From an uncultured Collinsella sp. (lineage in GTDB: Bacteria > Actinomycetota > Coriobacteriia > Coriobacteriales > Coriobacteriaceae): a stretch of 19,694 nucleotides of DNA. A model generated the notes under the pieces. It made no database searches. It saw only the letters and a list, made by a program, of their open reading frames with translations, and was not told the origin of the DNA. Below are positions 1 to 7,412 of this stretch, in pieces. Made by a program: the position numbers and the translations under genes. Numbering within the stretch: the stretch's first letter is position 1; the number at the start of each line of letters is the position of its first letter. Location: contig URJD01000016.1 in assembly GCA_900548075.1 (NCBI GenBank), positions 1 to 19,694 on the forward strand, given 5' to 3'.

Positions 1-646
1 GGCTCGTGGCGCGGTGGGTGAGCGTGACCTCCTCGTCCTGGCCAAAGAAACTCACTTCGTGCACGCCGGCAACAGTGCCGCCGCGCAGCGAGTGCATGCC
101 GATTTCCTTGGGATCGCGAGCGCCGCACATGCCCTCGCGGCCATAGACGGGGTGGTAGCCTGCCTCGGGCTCGGCTTCGACGACGGCGTCGAGTAGCAGC
201 TTGGCAGTGCCGCTCGGGGCGTCGACCTTTTGGTTGTGGTGCGTCTCGACAATCTCGCAGTCAAAGCCGGGCAGCTCACGCGTGGCCTGGGCCACTAGAT
301 GGCGCAGGGCTGCGATGCCGATGGAGTAATTTCCCGAGTGCATGACGCGGGCGTTCTGACCCAGCTCGCGCAGGCGGTCCATCTGATCGGGCGTGTAGCC
401 CGTGGTGCCCGAGACCAACGCCGCGCCCGCGCGCTCGACATAGGCGGCGACGGCATCAAAGGTCGCGACGTTCGAGAAGTCAATAATGACGTCGGCTGCC
501 GGAGCGTTCTCGAGCTCGGACAAGTCGAAGCCGATCTGGGCGACGATGTCGAAAACGGGTTGACCGGCGTCATCAACGATGCTCTCGGTGGTGGTGCGGA
601 TGAGCGAGCCCATGCGGCCCGCTCCCATAATGACGGTCTTAATCAA
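1..646 (-). CDS. dapB: 4-hydroxy-tetrahydrodipicolinate reductase, 3' end cut by window edge
   Basis: This is the NAD(P)H-dependent reductase that acts after DapA in the diaminopimelate/lysine pathway, in the cytoplasm. The frame read from 646 gives an N-terminal dinucleotide-binding motif GAGRMG, a VIIDFSN strand, SGTTGYT, and the family signature HHNQKVDAPSGTAK, which carries the catalytic His and the substrate-binding Lys. About 215 codons are visible and none is a stop, so roughly the last 30-50 residues lie outside the window. The start is a TTG at 644-646 that overlaps the dapA stop codon, which points to translational coupling to dapA. No ATG fits the conserved N-terminus. It is the third gene of the lysA-dapA-dapB operon and should share its lysine riboswitch. 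The identification is very secure; only the TTG start is inferred. Confidence 0.95.
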   Translation of the reverse strand, partial: MIKTVIMGAGRMGSLIRTTTESIVDDAGQPVFDIVAQIGFDLSELENAPAADVIIDFSNVATFDAVAAYVERAGAALVSGTTGYTPDQMDRLRELGQNARVMHSGNYSIGIAALRHLVAQATRELPGFDCEIVETHHNQKVDAPSGTAKLLLDAVVEAEPEAGYHPVYGREGMCGARDPKEIGMHSLRGGTVAGVHEVSFFGQDEEVTLTHRATS

Positions 647-2948
647 GCAGACCAGCTCCCTTCAGAGCATCGGTAAGTGCAGCGCGCGTGTCGTCTGCCA
701 TGGGGCATAGAGGCATGCGGTAGTTTGCCTCGATCATACCCATCTGAGCAAGCGCTTCCTTGACGGGGATGGGGTTGACCTCGCTAAAGAGGGCGTTGAT
801 GAGCGGCTGGCCGGCAATCTGGATGTCGCGGGCACGTGCCACGTCGCCGTCCAGGTAGGCGCGGCACATGTCGTGCACGAGCTGCGGCTGAACATCGGCC
901 CACACGCTGATGGTGCCCGAGGCGCCCAGGCTCATGAGCGGCACGGTGAGCGCGTCCTCGCCCGAGTACATGCGGAAGTCGTCGGACAGCAGGTGCGCGA
1001 TCTTTGCGGCATAGGCGACGTTACCCGAGGCTTCCTTGATGCCCATGATGTTGGGGTGCGCGGCCAAGCGCTCTACGTTGCGCTCGCTGATGCCGCAGCC
1101 GCAGCGGCTGGGGATGTTGTACAGGATGCAGGGGATGTCCACAGCATCGGCGACGGTCTTAAAGTGCTGATAGATACCCTCTTCATTGGACTTGTTGTAG
1201 TAGGGGGTGATGAGCAGCAGGCCGTCGGCTCCCAAGCCCTGGTAAGTAAGCGACTTGGTGAGCATGGTCTGCGTGGAGTTGGAGCCCGAGCCGGCGATGA
1301 CGGGGACGCGTCCTGCAACATGCTTGACCACGGCGGCGACGACGGAGTTGTCCTCGTCATCGGTCATCGTGGCGCTCTCGCCGGTGGTGCCCAGGGTGAG
1401 AATGGCGTCGGTGCCATTTTGCAAGTGGAAATCGATAAGGCGCTCGAGCGCGTCAAAGTCGACACTGCCGTCCTTTTTAAACGGCGTAACCAGGGCGACG
1501 ATTGAGCCCTCGAGATTGCGGATGTCCATGTTCTTCTCCTTCGCCTCCGCGATCTGGATGCGTTTGTTCCATTGAGCTGCGACTGCCAGGCGCTCGTCTT
1601 CGGCGCGACGGCGGGCACTTTCGGCGCGCGACTTGGCCAGCAGCTCTCGGCCGCACGGCAGCACGTCGAGCGTGGCAAAGTAATCGCCCGGGCGCTCGGC
1701 GCGGCGGATGAGGTCGGCCGCGCCATCGGGGCGCAGCAGGACCTCGGCCGAGCGCAGCCGTCCGTTGTAGTTGTAGCCCATGGAATAGCCATGCGCACCT
1801 GTGTCGTGGATTACCAGCACGTCGCCCATATCGATATGCGGCAGCTGGCGGTCGATGGCGAACTTGTCGTTGTTCTCGCACAGATTGCCGGTGATGTCAT
1901 ACGTGTCCGTGGCGGGCGCCGCGGTCTTGTCGGTGCCACCCGTCTGGCCCATGACAGTGATGTGGTGGTAGGCACCATACATGGCTGGGCGGATCAGGTC
2001 GACCGCGCTGGCATCGACGCCGATATAGTCCTTATAGATCTGCTTCTCGTGAATGGCCTTGGTGACCAGGCAGCCATAGGGGCCCATCATAAAGCGGCCC
2101 ATCTCGGTGCAGATGGAAACGTCGCCCATGCCTGCGGGAGCCAAAATCTCGTCGAATGCCGCATGCACGCCCTCGCCGATGGCGTGGATGTCGTTTGCCT
2201 GCTGCTCAGGCAGATAGGGGATACCTACGCCGCCCGAGAGGTTGATGAAGGCGACATGCGCACCGGTCTCGCGCTCCAGGCGCACGGCAAGCTCAAAGAG
2301 GATGCGTGCAAGCTTGGGATAGTAGTCATTGGTGACGGTGTTGCTAGCGAGGAATGCATGGATGCCAAAGTTCTCGGCGCCCTTGGCCTTGAGCATGCGG
2401 AAGGCCTCGAAGAGCTGCTCGGTGGTCATTCCATATTTGGAATCGCCCGGGTTGTCCATGATGCCGTTGGAAAGCTGGAACAGGCCACCCGGGTTAAAAC
2501 GGCAGCTGACCGTCTTGGGAATCGGGCCGGCGACGCGCTCATAGAACTCAATGTGGCTGATGTCGTCAAAGTTGACGATGGCGCCCAGCTTGTCGGCAAG
2601 CGCAAAGTCGGCCGCCGGCGTGTCGTTGGACGAGAACATAATGTCGTGGCCCGTAATGCCCAGGGAGCGGGCAATCATGAGCTCGGTGTAGCTTGAGCAA
2701 TCACAGCCGCAGCCGTATTCGTTAAGGATGGAAATGAGTGCCGGGTTGGGATTGGCCTTGACGGCGAAGTACTCCTTAAAGCCCGGGTTCCACGCAAAGG
2801 CGTCGCGTACCTCTTGCATATTGCGACGGATGCCCGCCTCGTCGTATAGATGAAACGGCGTGGGGAACTGCTCGACGATATGCTCGAGTGTCTCCTTGTC
2901 CACAAACGGCTGTTTGGCCGCATATGCCTCGTTGGGGGTCAATGCCAT
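639..2948 (-). CDS. lysA-dapA: Diaminopimelate decarboxylase joined in frame to dihydrodipicolinate synthase (LysA-DapA)
   Basis: One 769-codon frame holds two complete enzymes. Residues 1 to about 430 are LysA, the PLP enzyme that decarboxylates meso-DAP to lysine: FAVKANPNP with the PLP lysine K64, glycine loop SGGVGIPY (238-245), EMGR (282-285), and CENND (357-361) supplying the cross-subunit catalytic Cys. Residues 474-769 are DapA, which condenses aspartate semialdehyde with pyruvate: GTTGES, the Tyr of ILYNIPSR and the Schiff-base Lys of IMGIKEASGN. In DapA numbering these are Y137, R142 and K165, with the same spacing as the E. coli triad. The joining stretch (about 432-473) is Arg/Glu/Ala rich, probably helical, and has no stop. 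A Shine-Dalgarno sequence precedes the internal ATG at 1529, so free DapA may also be made. The LysA start at 2948 has GAGG upstream. A lysine riboswitch lies in the leader. Whether the fusion is real or a lost stop cannot be decided here. Confidence 0.93.
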   Translation of the reverse strand: MALTPNEAYAAKQPFVDKETLEHIVEQFPTPFHLYDEAGIRRNMQEVRDAFAWNPGFKEYFAVKANPNPALISILNEYGCGCDCSSYTELMIARSLGITGHDIMFSSNDTPAADFALADKLGAIVNFDDISHIEFYERVAGPIPKTVSCRFNPGGLFQLSNGIMDNPGDSKYGMTTEQLFEAFRMLKAKGAENFGIHAFLASNTVTNDYYPKLARILFELAVRLERETGAHVAFINLSGGVGIPYLPEQQANDIHAIGEGVHAAFDEILAPAGMGDVSICTEMGRFMMGPYGCLVTKAIHEKQIYKDYIGVDASAVDLIRPAMYGAYHHITVMGQTGGTDKTAAPATDTYDITGNLCENNDKFAIDRQLPHIDMGDVLVIHDTGAHGYSMGYNYNGRLRSAEVLLRPDGAADLIRRAERPGDYFATLDVLPCGRELLAKSRAESARRRAEDERLAVAAQWNKRIQIAEAKEKNMDIRNLEGSIVALVTPFKKDGSVDFDALERLIDFHLQNGTDAILTLGTTGESATMTDDEDNSVVAAVVKHVAGRVPVIAGSGSNSTQTMLTKSLTYQGLGADGLLLITPYYNKSNEEGIYQHFKTVADAVDIPCILYNIPSRCGCGISERNVERLAAHPNIMGIKEASGNVAYAAKIAHLLSDDFRMYSGEDALTVPLMSLGASGTISVWADVQPQLVHDMCRAYLDGDVARARDIQIAGQPLINALFSEVNPIPVKEALAQMGMIEANYRMPLCPMADDTRAALTDALKGAGLLD
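1527..1541 (-). promoter_or_regulatory. dapA: Internal Shine-Dalgarno and ATG for dapA inside the lysA-dapA frame
   Basis: AAGGAG at 1536-1541 (minus strand) lies 6 bases before the ATG at 1527-1529. From that ATG the product is 296 residues, the usual length of a free DapA, beginning MDIRNLEGSIVALVTPF as DapA proteins normally do. The site makes separate initiation of DapA likely even though the upstream frame runs through it without a stop. Confidence 0.75.
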
Positions 2949-3018
2949 GTCCCGTAAACCTCGCTATCCAGACGGCGCCATCTGCGCATCGAATCCGCAT
3001 AGCGTGGACCCAATGTCC

Positions 3019-3178
3019 GGATAGCGCTCCCGCATTGCTGCAGACAGTCCTGTGGGTGTTTCCCACAGGCCCACCAGGTTGTTCGTGCCCGTAAAACCCA
3101 GTTCGGCGGGTTTCGCCTCCCCACGGGGTCAAAGCCTGCCGGCTCGCCCGCGGCTCTTCGTGCCCGCGCCTCTATCAA
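3019..3178 (-). ncRNA. Lysine riboswitch (L box) in the lysA-dapA-dapB leader
   Basis: The minus-strand leader matches the lysine aptamer along its length. It has GATAGAGGCGCG at the 5' side of P1 (3165-3176), a central GGGGAGGCGAAACCCGCCGAA block, and a stem of CCTGTGGG and CCCACAGG followed by ACTGTC, closely like Thermotoga and Bacillus L boxes. It ends with GCGCTATC at 3020-3027, which closes P1 by pairing with GATAG. It is known to bind lysine and repress DAP/lysine genes. No U-tract terminator follows, which suggests translational control. The 3' strand of P1 includes CGCTATCC (3019-3026), a perfect complement of GGATAGCG (2962-2969) beside the lysA ribosome site, so alternative pairing at that site is possible. 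The direction of the switch is not settled by these pairings. Confidence 0.93.
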
Positions 3179-3180
3179 GT

Positions 3181-3210
3181 GGTAAAGACCCTATCACGTT
3201 GCACTTTACC
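3181..3210. repeat. Inverted repeat between the divergent lysA and amidohydrolase promoters
   Basis: GGTAAAG (3181-3187) and CTTTACC (3204-3210) form a perfect 7-bp inverted repeat with 16 bases between the arms. It overlaps both candidate promoters, so it could be an operator for a dimeric regulator. No regulator gene can be assigned. Confidence 0.4.
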
Positions 3211-3216
3211 AAACAA
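3188..3216 (-). promoter_or_regulatory. Candidate promoter of the lysA-dapA-dapB operon
   Basis: On the minus strand TTGTTT (3211-3216) is followed after 17 bases by TAGGGT (3188-3193), with the extended -10 TG one base upstream. The hexamers are poor, but the predicted start near 3181 falls just ahead of the riboswitch P1 helix, which supports the placement. It overlaps the divergent promoter. Confidence 0.4.
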
Positions 3217-3233
3217 GAGTATTCGTATATAAC
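3205..3233 (+). promoter_or_regulatory. Candidate promoter of the M20D amidohydrolase
   Basis: TTTACC (3205-3210) and TATAAC (3228-3233) are spaced by 17 bases. This gives a start near 3240 and an untranslated leader of about 87 bases before the ATG at 3327. It abuts the opposing candidate -35 at 3211-3216, so the two promoters would compete for the same DNA. Confidence 0.5.
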
Positions 3234-3326
3234 GTTTAAAAAATGCAGAGATATGCTGGAAACATGTGCGCCACAATCCTGTATCACAATAAGTTGCAAC
3301 AGATGTGCCTCACGAAGGGATCCTCT

Positions 3327-4514
3327 ATGACCGAGCTCCAAGAACTCAGTCGCTATCGCCGCGATCTCCATCGCATTCCGGAGCTCGATTTCGATCTTCC
3401 GCAAACCATTGCCTATATCGAGGGCGTGCTGGCACCGCTCACCTGCGAAGTGACCCATCCGTGCCCCAGCTGCGTCTGTGCTTTCTTCGACGCCGGCGTT
3501 GATGCCGCGCATGCCACGGCGATTCGCGCCGATATGGATGCGCTGCCCATCGCGGAGGCGACGGGAGCGGCCTTTGCCTCGACCCATCCCGGCAAGATGC
3601 ACGCTTGCGGACATGACGGACACATGGCCATGGCGCTTGCCGCCGCGACGTATGTTGACCGTACGATTCGCGAACAGCCGGGCGCCATTAGGCGCAACGT
3701 TCTCTTTGTGTTCCAGCCGGCCGAGGAAACGACCGGTGGTGCCAAGACGGTATGCGAGAGTGGTGTGTTCGAGCGCTATGGGGCCGACCGCATTTTTGGC
3801 TTCCATGTGTGGCCCGATCTGCCTGCCGGCACGTTGGCGAGTTGTTCCGGTCCGCTGCTGGCGCGTTCGAGCGAGACGCATATCCATATTCACGGTACGA
3901 GCATCCACATCGCTAAGACCTATGGTGTGCCGGTTGGGGAGTCGCACGATGCCGCGCTGGCGGCTGCCAAGTTCTTGGTTGCCGAGCGCGAGCTGATGGA
4001 CGAGCTGAGCACCGACGAGCCCTGCATTGGCAAGTTCGGCCTGCTGCAGGCAGGCACCGTCTGCAATGCGGTGGCGGGGGAGGCCCATGTGGCCGGCAGT
4101 CTGCGTGTGTTTACGGACGACATGTTCGACCGCGCGCGTGAGGGCGTGCGCCGCGTGTTGGACGAGGCCTGCGCCGCAACAGGCTGTACGTACGATCTCG
4201 ACTTTGCCGAGGGCTATCCGCCGGTCGATAACGACCCTGAGCTGTTCGCCCACATTGCGCCTGCCTTGCCCGGGCTGCAGCTCGTGGATGAGCCTTTGCT
4301 GATTGCCGAGGACTTTGCTTTCTATCAGCGCCATCTGCCGGGCGTGTTTTTCCTGCTGGGCACGGGTATGCCAGAGGACCAAGACAACCCGATCGACGCT
4401 GATGGCTGCCCAGCCTATGCCACAAGCGCTCTGCATACCGATAGCATGCTCTTCGACGAGGAAATCCTACTCAAAGGCCTCGATGCCTACAAACGATTGC
4501 TTAACTTGGAGTGA
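3327..4514 (+). CDS. M20D-family metal-dependent amidohydrolase / N-acyl amino acid deacylase
   Basis: A 395-residue cytoplasmic enzyme of the peptidase M20D family, whose members include N-acetyl-diaminopimelate deacetylase, hippurate hydrolase and IAA-amino acid hydrolases. Visible landmarks are RADMDALP (67-74), HACGHDGH (92-99) with metal ligands C94 and H96, QPAEE (130-134) with E134, H160 in FGFHVWP, and a late ligand H370 in SALHTDSM. All expected metal ligands are present. The start was set at 3327 because AAGGGA lies just upstream and the homologous part begins there. An upstream in-frame ATG at 3243 lies right at the predicted transcript start, has no ribosome site and adds non-conserved residues. 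The gene is divergent from the DAP/lysine operon, so a DAP- or lysine-related acyl substrate is an attractive guess, but family members differ widely in substrate. Confidence 0.9.
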   Translation: MTELQELSRYRRDLHRIPELDFDLPQTIAYIEGVLAPLTCEVTHPCPSCVCAFFDAGVDAAHATAIRADMDALPIAEATGAAFASTHPGKMHACGHDGHMAMALAAATYVDRTIREQPGAIRRNVLFVFQPAEETTGGAKTVCESGVFERYGADRIFGFHVWPDLPAGTLASCSGPLLARSSETHIHIHGTSIHIAKTYGVPVGESHDAALAAAKFLVAERELMDELSTDEPCIGKFGLLQAGTVCNAVAGEAHVAGSLRVFTDDMFDRAREGVRRVLDEACAATGCTYDLDFAEGYPPVDNDPELFAHIAPALPGLQLVDEPLLIAEDFAFYQRHLPGVFFLLGTGMPEDQDNPIDADGCPAYATSALHTDSMLFDEEILLKGLDAYKRLLNLE

Positions 4515-4516
4515 CG

Positions 4517-4837
4517 ATGAAGCGCCGACAGACTGCCGTGTATAGTCCGGGTGGGTGCGGGTGCGGTTTGCTGCTGCTTCCGGTCATCGCTGTGAGCATT
4601 GGCGTGATGTTTGTGCTTGCTGGGCTGGCTGCGGCGGCACTCGTACTGTTTATCACTGCCATCGGCGTGACGTTTTGGCTTTATCGCAGTCGTGGGCAGC
4701 GCCGCGCCGACGGCAAGACCAATGTGGGATGGATTGTCTTTTTGGTTATCGCCTATCTGCTGAGCATGAGCTACCTTGCGTTCTTTGTCTTGTTGATGAT
4801 CAGCGCCTTTACCGGGGAATCCGTCACAGTGGGTTGA
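4517..4837 (+). CDS. Small multi-pass membrane protein of unknown function
   Basis: A 106-residue protein I do not recognise. A short basic N-terminus (MKRRQ) and a Gly/Cys patch (GGCGCG) are followed by a long hydrophobic stretch at about 16-56, probably two passes. Then comes a basic loop (YRSRGQRRADGK) and another hydrophobic segment at about 71-97. The positive-inside rule suggests that the loop is cytoplasmic. The ATG at 4517 has GGAG at 4508-4511, which lies in the last codons of the amidohydrolase, so the two genes are probably translated together. A GTG at 4511 is also in frame but lies in the ribosome site. No catalytic motif is visible. Confidence 0.7.
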   Translation: MKRRQTAVYSPGGCGCGLLLLPVIAVSIGVMFVLAGLAAAALVLFITAIGVTFWLYRSRGQRRADGKTNVGWIVFLVIAYLLSMSYLAFFVLLMISAFTGESVTVG

Positions 4838-4940
4838 TCCTGCCTGCTGACGGTCGCGCAAAGTGCGTTTGCTCGGCGTCTGGATAGCTGCATTGGCCGT
4901 TTACCGCAACCTTAGCTCTCAGCTAATGAATTCAAGTTCA

Positions 4941-4994
4941 ATCCTTCCTACGATGTGCTGTGTGCCGGCACGGTAGCCGGATCGTAGGAAGGAT
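4941..4994 (+). promoter_or_regulatory. Perfect 14-bp inverted repeat containing the ribosome site of the next gene
   Basis: The arms 4941-4954 and 4981-4994 are exact reverse complements, with a 26-base loop that holds further self-complementary pieces (GTGCCGGCAC at 4962-4971; CCGGC and GCCGG at 4965-4969 and 4976-4980). The Shine-Dalgarno GGAAGGAT (4987-4994) lies wholly in the 3' arm, five bases before the ATG at 5000. If the RNA folds this way the ribosome site is buried. The repeat could instead be a DNA operator. Confidence 0.8.
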
Positions 4995-4999
4995 GAATA

Positions 5000-5443
5000 A
5001 TGGCAAAAGAGGGAAAGAAGCCGATCGGCAAGATTGTCCTAGGCGTCATCGTGGTGCTGGTTATCGTCGGTGCCGTGGGTTCTATGGGCGGCAATTCAAC
5101 CGATTCGTCTGCGAGCGATTCGGCAAAACCTGCCGAGGCGACACAGCAGGCTGAGGAGCAAAAAGAACCGCAAGAACCGTATGCCATTGCTGACGAGGCT
5201 GAAGACACCTCCAGTCAGTTTGCCTATAAGATCACGGGCACGCTTACCAATAACACGGACAAGGAAAAGAGCTACATTCAGATCGAGTATGTTTTGTATG
5301 ATGCCGATGGCAACCAGGTTGGAACGGCTCTTGCAAACACCAATCATCTGAAGGCGGGCGGCTCCTGGAAGTTCGAGGCGCTGGGTACGGTGTCTCCCGA
5401 CCAGGTTGCTAGCTGGGAGCGTTCGGACGTAAGCGGTTTCTAG
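5000..5443 (+). CDS. Membrane-anchored FxLYD-domain-like protein
   Basis: A 147-residue protein with a basic N-terminus (MAKEGKKPIGK) and one hydrophobic helix at about 12-30, ending near GSMGGN. It has no lipobox Cys, so it is an N-terminally anchored rather than a lipidated protein. A Ser/Glu/Gln-rich linker (about 31-60) leads to a C-terminal extracellular beta domain (about 61-147) with ITGTLTNNT, YVLYDADGNQVGTA and GGSWKFEA. These resemble FxLYD domains, known from exported Gram-positive proteins and without an enzymatic role. The ATG at 5000 has a strong GGAAGG site, but that site is inside a 14-bp inverted repeat, so translation is likely controlled. The closest following gene is an HTH-like protein 32 bases downstream. 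Function unknown. Confidence 0.75.
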   Translation: MAKEGKKPIGKIVLGVIVVLVIVGAVGSMGGNSTDSSASDSAKPAEATQQAEEQKEPQEPYAIADEAEDTSSQFAYKITGTLTNNTDKEKSYIQIEYVLYDADGNQVGTALANTNHLKAGGSWKFEALGTVSPDQVASWERSDVSGF

Positions 5444-5475
5444 CATGTTGCATGCACTGGGGGAGGTGAAGTCGT

Positions 5476-5898
5476 ATGCCCGATAAAAAGCTGACCGAGG
5501 AGTTGCTCAATGAGCTTCTCGATGCGCCGAACATCGATGGCTATATTAGGGAGCACGACTTTGCCACCCCGTCGCTTTCGGACTACCTGAAGCAGCTGCT
5601 GCAGGAAAAGGGCTTGGAGCGCTCGCGCGTGGTTCGTATGGCCGATCTCAATGAGACCTTTGGCTATCAGATCTTTACCGGTGCGCGTCATCCGAGTCGC
5701 AATAAGGTGCTGCAGATTGCCTTCGCCATGGCGCTAACGCTCAAGGAGACCAACCGCGCCTTGACGGCGGCGGGTGCCAACATCCTCAATTGTAAGGACC
5801 GTCGCGATGCGATCATCATCTTCTGTATCGATCGCGGGTGCAGCCTCCAAAAGGTCAACGAGGAGCTGTATCGCTTTGGCGAGGAGACGGTGAGTTAG
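5476..5898 (+). CDS. HTH (XRE-like) protein preceding a Ser/Thr kinase
   Basis: A 140-residue soluble, mostly helical protein. The segment from about 35 to 95 (DYLKQLLQEKGLERSRVV, then NETFGYQIFTGARHPSRN, then an Ala/Leu-rich helix ending KETNRAL) has the layout of an XRE-type helix-turn-helix: scaffold helix, turn, a basic recognition-like helix, closing helix. The rest (about 100-140) is another helical segment with no motif I can name. The start has GGGAGG at a usual distance. It lies 98 bases upstream of the membrane kinase in the same direction, so the two may form a signalling pair in which the kinase acts on this protein. That role is an inference from position only. Confidence 0.65.
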   Translation: MPDKKLTEELLNELLDAPNIDGYIREHDFATPSLSDYLKQLLQEKGLERSRVVRMADLNETFGYQIFTGARHPSRNKVLQIAFAMALTLKETNRALTAAGANILNCKDRRDAIIIFCIDRGCSLQKVNEELYRFGEETVS

Positions 5899-5996
5899 CG
5901 GCTGATATCTGAGCCGGTGGAGCTGTCGAACAACGATGCAAACGAACGGGGCGCGGATGCCATGGGGTGTCTGCGCCCTGCGCTATGATGGAGGCT

Positions 5997-7376
5997 ATGG
6001 ATACTCAGACCCCAACATATTCCAATGACGAGCTGACCGCAACGCTTGCCGAGCACCTGGCGTCGCTCGATCGCGACGACAGCTATCGCGTGGAGCGTGT
6101 ACTTAAGCGCTCGTCCGTTGAAACAACCGAGCTCGTGTACTTTGAAGGAACCGGCGGTGGTTCGCTCGGCCCCTTTGTCCGTAAATGCATCGATGCTTCG
6201 GCTCAAATCGGCGGGGCATACGAGCGTCTGTTTGCCGCTCAGCGGGCAGGCAGGCGTTTTGAGCACCTGCCCAGAATCGTCGATTGTCGTCGTGTGGGCG
6301 ACGAGCTCAACGTGGTTATGGAATACATCGAAGGGGAGACACTCGGGGCGCTGGTGGGCCGTCTGGGAGCCACCCCCGATTATGCGCACGAATTGTATCC
6401 TGCCCTATGTGATGCCGTGGGCGAGCTCCACGCCGGTTTTGCAATGGCGGGGGAGACGTCGGCGCCGGTGATCCATCGCGACCTCAAGCCGTCGAATATC
6501 ATCGTGACAGGTGCCAACTATACGCCTGAGGACGGCCTGACGTTTTCATCGCTGGTGATTATCGACTTGGGGATCGCCCGCGTATGGCGCGATGGCGCCG
6601 ATGCCGATACCGTCAAGTTTGGGACACGGCCCTATGCGCCGCCCGAGCAGTATGGGTTTGGGCAGACGAGCGTGCGAAGCGACGTCTACGCACTTGGCGC
6701 CCTGTTGTTCTTCTGCTTGACGGGAGTCGACCCTAAACCAGGGCTCGACATGCGCGAGCAATGCGAGGCGCGCGGCATTCCCACTCCACTTGCCGATGCC
6801 GTCTGCATGTCGATGGCGCTCGACCCGGCCAAGCGTTTTGCGAGCGCGGAAGCGTTGGGACGGGCGACGCGCGCGGCATACGATCTAAGTCGCCCCGTGC
6901 GGCCTCCTGCGCCTGCGCCTGTCCGTACTCCGGCCTCGGAGACGGTGTTGACGCCCCAAGGGCTCCAGAACCCCACAGGGCTTCCCAGGCCTGCCGCCTC
7001 CGCTGCATGCGGTCTGCTCTCTCGCGTTCCGGAGTCTCTGGGGCGTATTTGGAATACGCTCGTCTGCTTCTCGCTGCTTGTGTTCTTTGCCGGAAGTCAC
7101 TTTGCCGTCTTTCACCCCACGGGAGCAAACCAAAGCTATCCGACCTGGCTTCTTATAATCGAGTACTTTTTCTTTGTCGATGGCCTTATGGTGCTTATGC
7201 ATTTTGCGCTGCTCGACAAGCGCCGCCTTCGTCGGCGATTCGCGCTGCTCGACAGCTATCGCGGCAAGAAGCTCGCGAAGCTCTGGATCAAGGCATTGGG
7301 CGTGCTGCTCCTGTGCATGATCGTCATAGTTGCGGTTGCCAATGCGACCGGTGTCGTTGACACCTCCACTGCCTAA
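5997..7376 (+). CDS. Membrane Ser/Thr protein kinase (Hanks type)
   Basis: A 459-residue protein with an N-terminal kinase domain (about 30-295). It shows a likely ATP-anchoring Lys in FVRKCID (K63), the catalytic loop HRDLKPSN (160-167), DLG (190-192) in place of DFG as in many bacterial kinases, and the activation segment GTRPYAPPEQ (209-218). A Pro-rich linker (about 300-330) follows, then three hydrophobic helices at about 355-374, 384-406 and 431-452. There is no PASTA or other sensor domain, so it is not PknB-like. The start at 5997 was chosen because GGAGG (5990-5994) lies just before it, although only 2 bases away. In-frame starts at 5985, 5988 and GTG 5967 are possible. It is probably cotranscribed with the HTH-like gene and ends at a bidirectional terminator. 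Confidence 0.9.
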   Translation: MDTQTPTYSNDELTATLAEHLASLDRDDSYRVERVLKRSSVETTELVYFEGTGGGSLGPFVRKCIDASAQIGGAYERLFAAQRAGRRFEHLPRIVDCRRVGDELNVVMEYIEGETLGALVGRLGATPDYAHELYPALCDAVGELHAGFAMAGETSAPVIHRDLKPSNIIVTGANYTPEDGLTFSSLVIIDLGIARVWRDGADADTVKFGTRPYAPPEQYGFGQTSVRSDVYALGALLFFCLTGVDPKPGLDMREQCEARGIPTPLADAVCMSMALDPAKRFASAEALGRATRAAYDLSRPVRPPAPAPVRTPASETVLTPQGLQNPTGLPRPAASAACGLLSRVPESLGRIWNTLVCFSLLVFFAGSHFAVFHPTGANQSYPTWLLIIEYFFFVDGLMVLMHFALLDKRRLRRRFALLDSYRGKKLAKLWIKALGVLLLCMIVIVAVANATGVVDTSTA

Positions 7377-7380
7377 AAGA

Positions 7381-7402
7381 AAAGGGCCCGTCGGGGCCCT
7401 TT
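7381..7402. terminator. Bidirectional terminator between convergent genes
   Basis: AAAGGGCCC and GGGCCCTTT form a perfect 9-bp stem around the loop GTCG. The A-rich left flank gives a U-rich tail for the minus-strand gene ending at 7413. The TTT on the right gives a shorter tail for the kinase gene. Confidence 0.9.
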
Positions 7403-7412
7403 ACAGTTGCAC

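Noticed and set aside
1572..2696. 374-codon plus-strand frame opposite lysA
   Set aside because: LysA active-site motifs are on the minus strand; this frame is a shadow.
3129..4436. 435-codon minus-strand frame opposite the M20D gene
   Set aside because: It would run through the riboswitch and the promoter region, and its product shows no domain.
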